Below, piece by piece: positions 23,131-34,411 of a DNA stretch of 64,000 bases (position 1 is its first letter; each line of letters opens with the position of its first letter). The position numbers were made by a program, and so were the translations under genes. The stretch comes from Thinopyrum elongatum (taxonomy: Eukaryota > Streptophyta > Magnoliopsida > Poales > Poaceae). The notes beneath the pieces were generated by a model. The model did no database searches. It was not told the origin of the DNA and saw nothing but the letters and a program-made list of their open reading frames with translations. Where the stretch lies: NCBI GenBank assembly GCA_011799875.1, contig CM022298.1, forward strand, positions 287,652,395-287,716,394. Direction: 5' to 3'.

Positions 23131-23297
23131 CTGGCACCAGAGAGATCGGGGGAAGGTTGGGGATCGGTGGAGGTGGTGGACGGGGAGTGGTTTTTTTTTT
23201 CTACACGGGTTGGGGGAGTTCGGGAACAAGTCCATCGGGCCCTATACAGGGCGATCGTGATCCAAATAACTATTCTGATCCTGGGATTAGAATAGTG

Positions 23298-23363
23298 TTA
23301 CTCTATATATATATACATATATATATATGTACATATATATATATACATATATATATATATAAA
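23298..23363. repeat. TA-rich microsatellite between units A and B
   Basis: Alternating TATATA and TACATA/TGTACA runs, ending AAA directly before the CACTA of unit B. Confidence 0.9.
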
Positions 23364-26300
23364 CACTATTCTGATCACGGGATAAGAATATTATTCTGAT
23401 CACAACCTGAACTTCCTGAGTTACACAACCTGAACTTCGCTCTGTAGGAACCCGACCTTCGGGCTATCTTCGCAACCGTGTCTCCCCGCGCGAATTATTC
23501 TGGTCAGTCATATTCTATGTGATGTAAGTGTAATTTGCAAATGGTTTTAACAACTAAATGCCTGTTTTAAATAGGAATCTCGCTCATTGGCGGATTTTGC
23601 TCTTGGGTCATGATGAACATGCGTCTGTTGCAATTTTACTACCTGAGTTGTTTGACCTGAACTTCCCCCAGTGCTTGGTTGAACTTCCTCAAACATTGCC
23701 CAAATGGGGCTTGAGATATACCGTTGGAAAGCTATGGACACGAGTATCATGACCCAAGTTAAATTTTTGGCAAAATGTAAGCGGTTTAAGAGCAGTTTTG
23801 AAAACTGTTTTTTCTTCATACAAAAAACGTGAATCGTATTTTCGATCGCATTTCCAAACCGTTTATCGGAATGAGGCAAATAATAAGACGTTGGAAAGCT
23901 GCTGCAAAACTGCTCCTTCCACATGTTGATAGTTTTCTCTAATTCCCTATGGTTAAAGAGTCATTTGGAAAATCGTAAAATTTCGCAAATCGAATAGCCG
24001 AGTTCGTATTTTCAGTGCCATTTCTAAATGGCTAATCCAATTGAGGAAAATGATATGGTATTGGAAATCTTATGAAAATGCGCTACTTTTTCATGTTGAA
24101 ATTTTTTCTAAATTTTGAACCGTTTAAGAGTAATTTAGAAAACGGTACAAGTTCCACCGAGTTCGTATTTTCGAGTTAATTTTTTAACCATACATCTGAA
24201 TGCAGCAAATGATATGGCGTTGGAAAGCTTGAACAAATGCGAAACTTTTTGGTATATATTGTTTCCCCCAATTCTTTACGGTTTTAAGTCAATTTTGAAA
24301 ATGGCTAAAAACATATTTTCGCCATAATTTCTAAAACTTTATCGGAATGGGGCAAATAATATACCGTTGAAAAGCTACGAAAAATGCAAAACTTTTTCAT
24401 GTCGATGGTTTTCTTTGATTCCTATCCATTTTCAAGTAATTTTGAAAACAGCGAGATCATGTGTTCTGCCTTAATCTTAAAACAGATTCTTCGAAAATGC
24501 ACCGCGTGAAGAACTTGAACTTCTCGGCATGTCTACTTGAACTTCACTCTGTTTTTCACGTGCTTTTTTGGCTCGTAGCTCTCCATCCACTCACCGGAAT
24601 TGAGCAAGTGAAATACAGATGGAAAGCTGCTCTAAACACGCAACTTTCCCGTGTTGATCATTTTTTCATACTCGCGACGGTTTTAAAAGTTTTTCATCTA
24701 AAATTCATTCAGTGCAGTAGTCGAACTTCCTGCTGTTTTCACGTTGAACTTCTGTGACGTATTTTCACGTTGATCGTCAGTGTTACACAAATGATATTTC
24801 TTTTGTACAAACCTCTCTGACAATATTTTTTTTAACTTTCTCCGACCGAGGACATGAACTTATAACAGCAAAAAATTTGGACCTTGCCTTTTTATTTATT
24901 TTTCTCATATTAAACACACACCACATGAACTTTTTCCATTTTTATAATTTGAATTTTTGTTTTTCTTTTTGAAATCAAATTGCTCCCAAATAATATACTG
25001 AACTTCTTTGTGGATTGAGAGAATTATTTTAAAACGCAAAAAAACAATTTCTTTTTTGTGTTTTGAACATGGAAATACAAGGTGAACCTCTCTCGCAAGA
25101 ATTTTTGAACTTCCCCGGACAGAGCACTTGAACTTCTTTCAACAAACCTTTTAAGCTTTTATTTTTCTATACTTTTATTCTCACCTGAAATGCATTCCTT
25201 GAAGTACTTGAACGTCTCGTTGTTTTCACTATGAACTTCTGTCACATTTTTGTGTATACATCGAATTACACACAACTGAAGGTCGGACATCATTTTTTGC
25301 CATTTTAAAACATGTAATTGGAGGTCGGGCGTCCCGCAATAGAAAAATTGAACCGAGCACGGAGATGCACGTGAACTTCTTGCAACAATTCTAAGTTTTT
25401 TATATACTTCGAACTTCTATGTTTTTTTAAGTTGAACTTCTTAGTCTTATTCTTAGAAAAAAATGTTTTCAAATAAGCATCAAACATTTTTTTAAATTGA
25501 ACCTGATACTTTTATTTTTTCCTAGAAATGGAAAGAATTTGAGTTTTCCATAAACATCAAACTACTCCTTTTATTTTAATTTGAACTTCTTTAATTTTAT
25601 TCTTTAGTAATGAAGAAAATCTGTGTTTTTTTGTAAATATCAAACTTCTCTATTTTTATAATTTGGACTTCTTGGTTTATTTCTTTTTAGAAACACAAAA
25701 ATCCTAGTTTTGTAATAAATATTTAATCGGTCTGTTATTTAAATGTGAACTTCTAGAGTTTTTTTATTTTGAAATGGTGAAAATCCTTTTTTATGAATTT
25801 AGAACTGCTCTATTTTTAAAATTCGAACTTCCTGTATTCTTATTTTTGAACTTCCTGTTATCATTATTTAATAACAAAGAAAATCTGAATTTTGTATAAC
25901 ATTGAACTGCTCATTTTTTTAAATTTAGACTTCTTTGTTTTATTTCTTTTAGTAACAAAAAATTGCTTTTTTAATAAACATCAAGCCGCTCCGTGTTTTA
26001 AAATTGAACTTCTAGGTTTTTTAAAATGGAGAAGACCCCTTTTTTATAACGTTGTTTTGAGATGCTTTGTTTTTTTAATCTGCCCTTCTTTGGGTTTTGT
26101 AACAAACATTGAACTTCTTTGTCTTTTAGTTTGACCCTCTAGGTTTTTTCTAGAAACGGGAGTGTGCAACCACAACAAAAATAAATAGTATCTTTGTACG
26201 GCTGCATTACATTTTTGCGTGAGATACGGGCTTTTGTTTGCTCCTCTCTCTCTTCTTGGACAACTTGAAAAAGATAACTTGCAATCCGTCATTAGCATTA

Positions 26301-28303
26301 CATCAAACAAACTATGGGCACGCAGACTCACAAATAGGAGGCGGACCATAAGATTATAGAACACCAAGTTTGAGTGATAGTGGAAAGAAATAATCATAAA
26401 CTTCGGAGTATACTGGTCAAAATGTTTTAAGTACATATAAGAGGCCATAAGCTTCAAATAATAATGTGTTGCCTTAGAAATTATCTAATAAATTATGAAG
26501 AAGCTAAGAAATGAAAAACAAGAGCAAAAACAGGTCTGAATGTACTAAAAACACATCTCTGAACCTTTCATCCACATCACTCTGGACTTCAGTCTTGCTT
26601 CAAATTGTGTGATCCGCTGCTGCAAAATAGGACGAGTAATGCCGGCAGTTCTACACCACTGTGTAATGCAGTTTTTTCATCAGGGAGGGGTGGAGGGAGG
26701 AGCAGAAGGAAGAAGGCCAATGCCCTGGCAGAGAGAAGATCATCTTTGGTCTAAGATGAAGGTGGGGAAGGGGATGGCCGGAGATGAGTGGAAAGAAGAA
26801 AACTTCTGCACAAATCGATCAAGGTCCAAAAGATTTTTTTAGGTACATGACACATTATAATCAACAGAAATACTGTTTTTGATACAGAGAAGGTTCATTC
26901 ACATATACACACGAACAAAGTATCAATCCCCTATCCGATAGAAAAAATGATCCATCCACAACTAACCCGTGCCAAATCTTCCTGAACTAAAATACATGCC
27001 GAACTTGGACCCTGAGATCCCCGAGGTACCAATTTTTATGGGATGATCTGTAATAACAACAATTACTTCATGAGTTTGCAGTATTGAATGAAGCAGCAGC
27101 CTATGCCAAATTTAGACCAAGGTAACAGGAGCAAAATAGCTGAATGGTAACATGAAAACAAAATCAACACATGTTACAAAATTTGAGCAGGAACACTAGC
27201 ATGATGACATGAATCCGCACATGCTATGTATTTGAGCAGGATCTCATTCACATCATCTGGAAACAATTTAATGAGAGAAAAATCAAGAAGCAATTGGTTT
27301 GAGCATATTCTGGTATTTACAAACAAGACACAGCATTGTTGCCAACCTAGTTTTATTCAATGTATGTTGCATGATTCATGTAATCTGCGTACAATTTTTT
27401 TTTCTTTGAACCCACCTCTAAATTGCTACAAGCCTGCAACAATCACAAAATGCAACATCTGCAACCTATTTGCTGTTTTTTCTTCTTCTCCAGCATAAAT
27501 TGAACTGATTTAAGTAATTGCTAAAATTGAGCACTGGTTTTTTCTGTAGGGTGAAGATGCAGGCAGCGCAAGTTGGCATCAGAGCATGGAAATGCAGGGG
27601 CTACGACGAGCTATGCAGAGGCCGCCTGGAGGCTGAGAGAAGTTCAGGAGAAGCACAAAAAATACCATTGAACGGCCTGGGGATGTGTCCTTGAACGGCC
27701 CAAGGAGGCGGCGTTGAACAGTTTTGGGCGATGCGGCGGCGGAGCCCCACCGAGAGGAGGCTGCGTCATGGAGGGGCGAGCTTCCCGATGGGCGACCGAG
27801 AGGAGGCGGATTCCGCCTGAGCTCTGCCGGCGGCATCATCCGGGGGCCGAAGGAGTGGCGTGGATCCACTGGGACGGCGGCGTCGCGCAGGGAAGGTGAG
27901 TTGGGGCGGCGGCGTCGTGCAGGGAAGGTGGGGTGGGAAAGGTGGGTTGGGGCGGCGGCGTGCGGGGAAGGTGCGGTGGGGCGGCGGTGACGCGTGGGGA
28001 AGGTGGGGTGGATGGCGGCGGTGCGTGGGGAAGGTGGGGGTGGGGCGGCAGCGTTGCATGGGAAGGTCGGGGTGGGGCGGCAGCGTTGGTTGGTGCTAGG
28101 GCCGCCGATGGCGCGGCTCAGGGAGGGAGGCGGTGGCGGCGCGGGACAGTGAGGAGGAGCAGGCAAATGGGATCGGGAGAGGTTTGGGGAAGGGGTCGTG
28201 GGAAGCGAGTGGGGTGGGGTGGGCTTTTTTTTTTCTTTTGACCATCGGGTGGGTTTTCTCGGGAGTTCAGGAGGATCCCATCGCCCCTATATATATAGGA
28301 CAA
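23364..28303. mobile_element. Unit B: tandem second copy of the CACTA-type unit
   Basis: Starts CACTATTCTGATCACGGG and follows unit A (offset 5190 bp, then drifting by indels) through about 24.9 kb at high identity, including the periodic repeats. 25.0-26.2 kb holds the TTGAACTTC repeats; 26.2-27.6 kb is unlike A and shows no gene; 27.7-28.2 kb is a GC-rich minisatellite. The right end resembles A up to GGGAGTTC...CCATCG.CCCTATA but the final ~55 bp with TAGTG are missing, and the left terminus of unit C follows. Confidence 0.6.
27870..28095. repeat. GC-rich ~35-bp minisatellite in unit B
   Basis: Repeats of GGGGAAGGTGGGGTGGGGCG, then GCGGCGT/GTGC. ORFs through it on both strands are repeat translations. 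Confidence 0.8.
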
Positions 28304-29770
28304 CACTATTCTAATCCCAGGATTAGAATAACTATTTGATCACGACGGCCCTATATAAGAGAGATACGTTGTTCCCGAACTCCTGAATCCATAGCGAAAA
28401 AAATCCCACCCACGATCTCTCGTCCACCACTTCTTTCCTCGATCCCCAACGCCCCCCGATCCCATCGCTGCCGCTGCCTACCACGCCTCCTACCGGCGCG
28501 CCAGCACCCCCGCCTCCTTCCGGCGCGCCGTCGTCCCCGCCTCCTCCCGGCACGAGGCCGCCCCCAGACTCCTCCTAGGACGCCGTCGCCCCCGCCTTCC
28601 TCCTGGCGCGCTGCCGCCCCTGCCTTCTTCTAACTGCCACCGTGGACCACCACCTCTGCCGCGATCCACCTTGGTGTGGATCCTGCGCGCCGTCGCTGAC
28701 CATGGATCCTGGGCGTCGCCGCCTGGCTTTGGATCCCGCCCACCGCCGCCGGGGTCCCCGACTGAAGACGAGCAAGCCGTGGATCCTGGGCTCCATCGCG
28801 GGCCGTGGATCCCGGGGCGCCACCGCCTAGCTCTGATCCCGCCGGCCGCCACCGAGGTTCCCGACTGAAGATGCCCTACCGCCGCGGCACTCAGGCCGTT
28901 CGCCACCGCCACCTCTGGCAGTTCACCGCCACCATCCAGCGCGCCCTCGGTCGCCCCCGATTCTTCCCTGAGCGACGCCAGGAACCACCTGACTCCCCTG
29001 GATCGCCTCCATCGTGGGATCACTTCGCGCTGGTTCGCGAGGCCACAACCCCCGCCCTCCAGTTTCATCACTTTGTTGTGTTTATCCTCTGAAAAAATTG
29101 GCCATCGTTCCAGGCCGGCTTCACCAGATTATTCAGTTCAGCTCTAAACAAATGAGCATTATACTTTGTTGTCCAGTTTGCTCACTTTTTGGAATGAAAA
29201 AAAGGCTGAAGGTAGAAATTGTTCTAGATGGTGAAAAATATGTTCAAGTATATTTTCTAGAACACCGACACTCTCTGGACATCATTGGTATATGCATGCC
29301 GATGTTATCAACCAACTTTGACATATATGCTACAATTATCCCTCGAGACAGAACTGTTGTAGTAGACTTGTATCCATGCTGGATGTAAAAAAAATGACAC
29401 AAGTTAAAAAAACATGTAGCTGAGGACAGCCAATTGCTATGTTTACAAAATAATAAGGAAGCCATTTCGCCAAGGAAAATCTAGAAGTTCTACTAAGAAA
29501 AAGAAGCAGTACTGTGTGTAAATGAAGAAGAAAGTTAGTCCTTATCTAGAAAAATCTGAACTATGAATGTTCAAAATTAATAAAATGGAGAGGATAAGGA
29601 AAATGAGAAAGCAAAAAAGTTCGAACAATTCCCATGGATTCCGACGGATTTTTCCAATTTATAAAAAACCTAGAAGTTCAAATTAAAATAGAGGAGTGTT
29701 TCGATGTTTATTACAAAATTAGGATTTTTTTTCTCTTACTAAGAAATAAAACTAAGAAGTCCAAATTGCC
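28304..29770. mobile_element. Unit C: inverted, truncated copy of the CACTA-type unit
   Basis: Starts CACTATTCTAATCCCAGGAT, then TAGAATA..., which is the reverse complement of the right end of unit A, extending through GATCACGA.GGCCCTATA and TTGTTCCCGAACTCC. A GC-rich minisatellite (28.4-28.65 kb, CCCCGCCTCCT.CCGGCGCG type) and then AT-rich sequence with GAAGTTC (inverse of GAACTTC) follow. It is cut near 29770 by element X. No credible gene; ORFs at 28.5-29.1 kb are GC-rich shadows. Confidence 0.6.
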
Positions 29771-30272
29771 ACATCGTGGCATGCCCGGCAAGCCTTGCCG
29801 GGCTGCTCGGCCACCTTCTCGTTTGTCTGCTTGACACGTCTCTGGACGGGTGTCATTTGGAGATGATTTCCATAGGAAGTGGCTGCCACGTGCCAAATAA
29901 CAGCCACTTAGTCACTTGGGGGCTTGACACCGCACCGATCGATGACTTGCGTCACTATGAGGTGGAGCGGTGGAGCTTTGGCGGGGTAGTTTGCCTTCGT
30001 CGTGCCCAGCAGGCCTGCCGGGACAGTCTTGAGGCTTGTCTTCGGGGCCACCTCGACCTCGCCAGGCTCGCCTGCCCGGCAAGGGAGGCTTTCCCTCAAT
30101 GGTGTCTTGCCCATTTAGCTTCTCTTGGTCTTCTTGATCAGCCCTTTGATTCCTCAAAGTGCTACCTCTTCAATCTGATCTTGACTTGGATGTTGTAAGT
30201 TGCTGGGCCGGCGATTTGCTGTCCGTGCACAAGTCAGGGGGAAACATACACCCCTATTTGTTTACCCCGATA
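29771..30272 (-). repeat. X 3' LTR, truncated
   Basis: Related to the E2/E3 LTRs at its start (TATCGGGG...GACTTGTGCACGG) and rich in CCGGCAAG/CTTGCCGG words. About 500 bp are left, compared with about 1 kb in E2; the outer end (about 29771) is estimated from the change away from the AT-rich unit C. Confidence 0.65.
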
Positions 30273-30664
30273 GAAGCCCCCGGGCCTGATCCATACGTGT
30301 CACTGGGCACATTGGGTTAGGCCCCAAACAGTGCACGGACACATGGCGAGAGAATGCTGTGTGTGCAGCGGTTTGTCATGATAACCAGTCAATCCAATGT
30401 CCACTTCATGTAATTACCGCGGGTCGTGGGGTAGTGGGACTGCAACAGTTAATGTGAAATGGTAACTTTCTGAAGAGTCGCGCCCTCCCCCCGTGTCCTT
30501 TCCTTAAGAGAGGAAAACGCGGAAGGGCACTGCTCATTCGTCGCCCGCTCCGCCCCTCCACCATCTTGTTCCGCAAGCCAAACAACCGTTCTTCCTCCTT
30601 GCCCATACTTGCCGCCGATCCCCCACCCAACTTCCTTCCCCCATCCCCATCGCAGCTTGAAGAA

Positions 30665-32809
30665 ATGGGGAAGAACGCCGCTGCCAAGGGGAAGCGGACG
30701 GCCACCACGAAAGAGGCGGCTGCTGAGGGGAGCAAGAGAGCAACGGAGCTGGACAGGAGGCGAAGGGGAGACATTGTCTTCTTCCCGTCGAATCTGGACG
30801 GTGAAGTGCTGGAAGCAAGGTACGTATATCTGTGGGGGAGGGAAGTCCCGAAGGGACATGGTGCACCCAAAGTTCTGGCGGAGGGGGAACAGGACCCGCC
30901 AGATTCATACCGATTCTTTTGCGCGTATTTCATCTGCGGCCTCTGTCCTCCCTTCTCGGATTTCTTTGAAGCAATGATGGTGATCCATGGATTCCATCTT
31001 CTGGATTTCACGCCAAATGCAATGGCGTGCATGGCAATTTTTTCCCACTTGTGCGAGAAATTCGTTGGAGCCGCCCCCAATGTCGACTTGTTCAGGCACT
31101 ACTTTGTCCCGCGGGTGGAGAACAAAAACCACCATTCCGGGAAGATAAGTTGGATGCCACGGGTACCAAGGGAGAACTGGGATTACCTCCCTAGTCAACA
31201 GCACGGCAGATGGGAGGAGCGGAGGGGAGCTTGGTGCTGGATCCAGGACGAGAAGGCCCGAGATTTCTGCCAGGCGCGGGCAGAGTGCCTCGAGCGCGGC
31301 AACGATTGGAGGAAGGTCAGCCTTACCGATGATAGGCTCCGCCTGGCAATAAACTGGATCACCCGCCTAAAGGCTGTCGGGCTAACCATCGGGCATGTGG
31401 GAGCCGACTTCCTTCTTCGCCATATTGCGCCATTGCAGAAGAGGGATAGGTTTGCCTGGCGGTATGGGGATGCGTCAGATAGGATGAGGTTGCTTCCTGG
31501 CCTGGCCAACAATTTGTCAGTCTATGGCCATGCTTGGTTGTGCAAACAACTGTTCGGCAGCCTTGGGCCGTTCAAGTTTCCAGCAAATGTCATCCCACTG
31601 AACATCAACTCCGCCAAGGACCAAATCCTGAAATGGATGCCAGACTGCAACGCTCAGGGAGTCTCGGGCGATTGGCAGCTACCCGGGCTCGACGAAGAGC
31701 TTGCGTGGTCCTCTACCTTGGTGGAAAGGGCTACCAAGGTGGAGGCCAACATGTACAAGTGCACCTCCAAGGCGGAGGAGGCGTACATCAAGAGGCGGCT
31801 TGAGGAAGATAGAGCACTCTGTGCTGCTGCGATGGCGAAGGCCGAGAAGGCAACGAAGGGGAAGGAGGAGGTTAAAGGCGAAGGCCCTTCCCACGGCAGG
31901 AACGCGGTGCCAGCCATGGAGGGGGCTGCCGGGGATGATCCTGCTGGGGACAAGCCTGCCGGGGACGGGCCTTCTGGGATTGAGGCTCTGTACACCGCGG
32001 CAGCAGAGGCCCAGGAGGAAGAGGGGGTTGAGGAGGCGGAGGAGCCCGAGGAGGAGTGGCTCACGACAGGCCCTCAAGCCCCCGAGCTAGTCTTGGACTA
32101 GCGCCCTCGCAGGCGGGTCACCAACCAGGGAGCTGTGGTTCCCGACCCTGCGCCTGCCGCTAAGAAGGTGAACAAGATTACCTCCAAGGGCAGCAAGCCA
32201 GATGCAGTGCGCCGGCAATCCTCCTGCCTCGCCGGGGCTAAAACCCCTCCCGCCAAGCAATCGGTGGTTGCGGGAGTTGGCTCCAGCTCCCAGTCTGGCT
32301 CGGGCTCCTCGCAGAGCTTGTCCTCGCCGGAGCCGCTTGCGCCTCAGCAAGGCTCAAAGGTGCCGGAAGCTCCATCCCTTCGCTCCAGAAGAGAAGCAGG
32401 GCGCCCTCATCGACCGTGGAGTTCGAGCTGAACTCCATGCTCATTGACGAAGAGTAAGGAAGACCACTCCTCTTTTCTCACAGTAGTTTCAGTATGCCTA
32501 CTTGTCCTTGTTGACTGATCTTGCTTGCCACCGTTGACAGGGAGGAGGAGGAGGAGGAGGAGACAGAGACTCTCATCCAATGGTCCAAATGGCTCAGGCG
32601 TGCGGTGCCGCCGAAGACTGTGGAGGGCACGAGCTTGGCGGGGAGCATCACGAACGACCCATCGCCAAGCCCCCAGCTCAGCCCCCAGCACGAGGGCGTA
32701 GGATTGGCCCCTCCCGTGGGGAGCGATGGAGGAGAGCTCCCAACCTCCTCGGCTGGAGGAGGAGGAGAGATGACTCAGGGTGAGCCCACTCAAGAGGGGC
32801 TTACCCCGC
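30665..32809 (+). pseudogene. X antisense gene, 5' part: Transposase_28-type domain
   Basis: ATG at 30665 (ATGGGGAAGAACG, matching the E1 start); the frame is also open upstream to 30566. Exon 1 carries FFCAYFICGLCPPFSDFF and DFTPNAMACMAIFSHLCEKF, then VGAAPNVDLFRHYF, closely like E2, then an acidic tail (EEEGVEEAEEPEEEW). Breaks: TAG at 32099-32101 with the same frame continuing, and a frame change near 32385. Donor AAGA-GTAAGG (exon end 32453) and acceptor GACAG (exon 2 from 32541) give the intron; exon 2 is acidic and is cut at 32809 by the Athila-like insertion, after the TSD CCCGC. The remainder is at 39668-40356. Function unknown, as for its E1 and E2 relatives. Confidence 0.75.
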
Positions 32810-34411
32810 TGCTACTTCTTGAGCTTGCATTGGTTTTTCCCTTGAAGAGGAAAGGGTGATGCAGCAAAGTAGAGATCAGTATTTCCATCAGTTTGAGAAC
32901 CAAGGTATCAATCCAGTAGGAGACAACACACAAATCACCGAATACCTGCACAAACAATCAAACAACTTGCACCCAACGCGATAAAGGGGTTGTCAATCCC
33001 TTCACGATTATTTGCAAAAGTGAGATCTGATAGAGATAGATAAACGATAAAGTAAATATTTTTGGTATTTTTGTTTTATAGATCGGAAAGTAAAAGATTG
33101 CAAAATAGTAGATCGAAAACTTGTATATTGGAAAGTAGAAGATTATATGATGGAAAATAGGCCCGGGGGCCATAGGTTTCACTAGAGGCTTCTCTCAAGA
33201 TAGAAAATAATACGGTGCACGAACAAATTATTGCTGAGCAATTGATAGAAAAGCGCAAATTTATGACGATATCTAAGGTAATGATCATGAATATAGGCAT
33301 CACGTCCGTGTCAAGTAGACCGAAACAATTCTGCATCTACTACTATTACTCCACACATCGACCGCTATCCAACATGCATCTAGAGTATTAAGTTCATAGA
33401 GAACGGAGTAACGCATTAAGCAAGATGACATGATGTAGAGGAATTAACTCAAGCAATATGATGAAAACCCCATCTTTTTATCCTCGATGGCAACAATACA
33501 ATACGTGCCTTGCTGCCCCTACTGTCACTAGGAAAGGACACCACAAGATTGAACCCAAAGCTAAGCACTTCTCCCATTGCAAGAAAAACCAATCTAGTTG
33601 GCCAAACCAAACCGATAGTTCGAAGAGAATTACAAAGATATCAAATCATGCATAAAAGAATTCAGAGAAGATTCAAATAGTATTCATAGATAAGCTGATC
33701 ATAAATCCACAATTCATCGGATCTCGGCAAACACACCGCAAAAAAAGTACTACATCGAATAGATCTCCAAGAACATCGAGGAGAATGTGGTATTGAGAAT
33801 CAAAGATAGAGAAAAAGCCATCTAGCTACTAGCTATGGACCTGTAGGTCTGAGGTAGACTACTCACGCTTCATCAGAAGGGCAATGGTGTTTATGTAGAA
33901 GCCCTCCGTGATTGAATCCCCCTCCAACAGGACGCAAGAAAAGGCCCCTAGATGGGATCTCACGGGTACAGAAGGTTGCGGCGGTGGAAAAGTATTTTCG
34001 TGGATGCCTCTGGTAGTTTGGGCATATAAGAGTATATATAGGCGAAAGAATTATGTTAGGAGGTGCACGAGGGGCCTACAAGGGTGGGGGGCGCACCCTA
34101 CCCCCCTGGGCGCACCCTCCGTCATTGTGGCCGCCTCGTGGCTCCTCCGACTTCATCTCCAAGTCTCCTGGTTTCCTTCTGGTCCAAGAAAGATCATCGC
34201 GAAAGTTTTATTCCGTTTGGACTCCGTTTGGTATTCCTTTTCTGCGAAACTCAAAAACAGGGAAAAAACAGGAACTGGCACTAGGCCCTAGGTTAATAGG
34301 TTAGTCCCAAAAATAATATAAAATAGCATATTAATGCATATAAAACATCCAAAACAGATAATATAATAGCATGGAATAATAAAAAATTATAGATATGCTG
34401 GAGACGTATCA
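32810..34411 (-). repeat. Athila-like element 3' LTR (1602 bp)
   Basis: TGCTACTTCTTGAGC...GAGACGTATCA on the plus strand; on the minus strand it begins TGATACGTCTCC. Pairs with 38080-39662; carries about 20 bp (CTACCCCCCTGGGCGCACC) absent from the other LTR. Confidence 0.95.

Larger units (their letters stand above)
18174..23297. mobile_element. Unit A: CACTA...TAGTG-bounded non-autonomous element, 5.1 kb
   Basis: Left end CACTATTTTGATCACGGG, then ATTAGAAT; right end ATTCTGATCCTGGGATTAGA, then ATAGTG. The reverse complement of the right end matches the left end closely, giving terminal inverted repeats, each of which is itself near-palindromic. Flanking trinucleotides (AAA and TTA) do not match, so the 3-bp duplication expected for CACTA elements is not shown. 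Contents: AT-rich ~160-bp and ~75-bp periodic repeats (18.5-21.5 kb), a non-repetitive part (21.8-22.6 kb) and a GC-rich minisatellite near the right end. No transposase and no credible gene. Confidence 0.6.

Noticed and set aside
27579..28241. Pro-rich and Gly/Arg-rich ORFs on both strands
   Set aside because: Both are translations of the GC-rich minisatellite of unit B; low-complexity and not conserved in A.
28490..29092. Several overlapping ORFs of 60-190 codons
   Set aside because: GC-rich minisatellite in unit C; open frames on both strands at once reflect composition, with no recognisable domain.
29014..29388. 124-codon ORF after the GC-rich part of unit C
   Set aside because: No recognisable domain and no counterpart seen in A or B; probably chance.
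18174..29770. Helitron interpretation of units A-C (hairpin near the end)
   Set aside because: The hairpin fits, but there is no TC start or CTRR end at a consistent place, while CACTA/TAGTG inverted ends are present in A; kept as CACTA-type with reservations.
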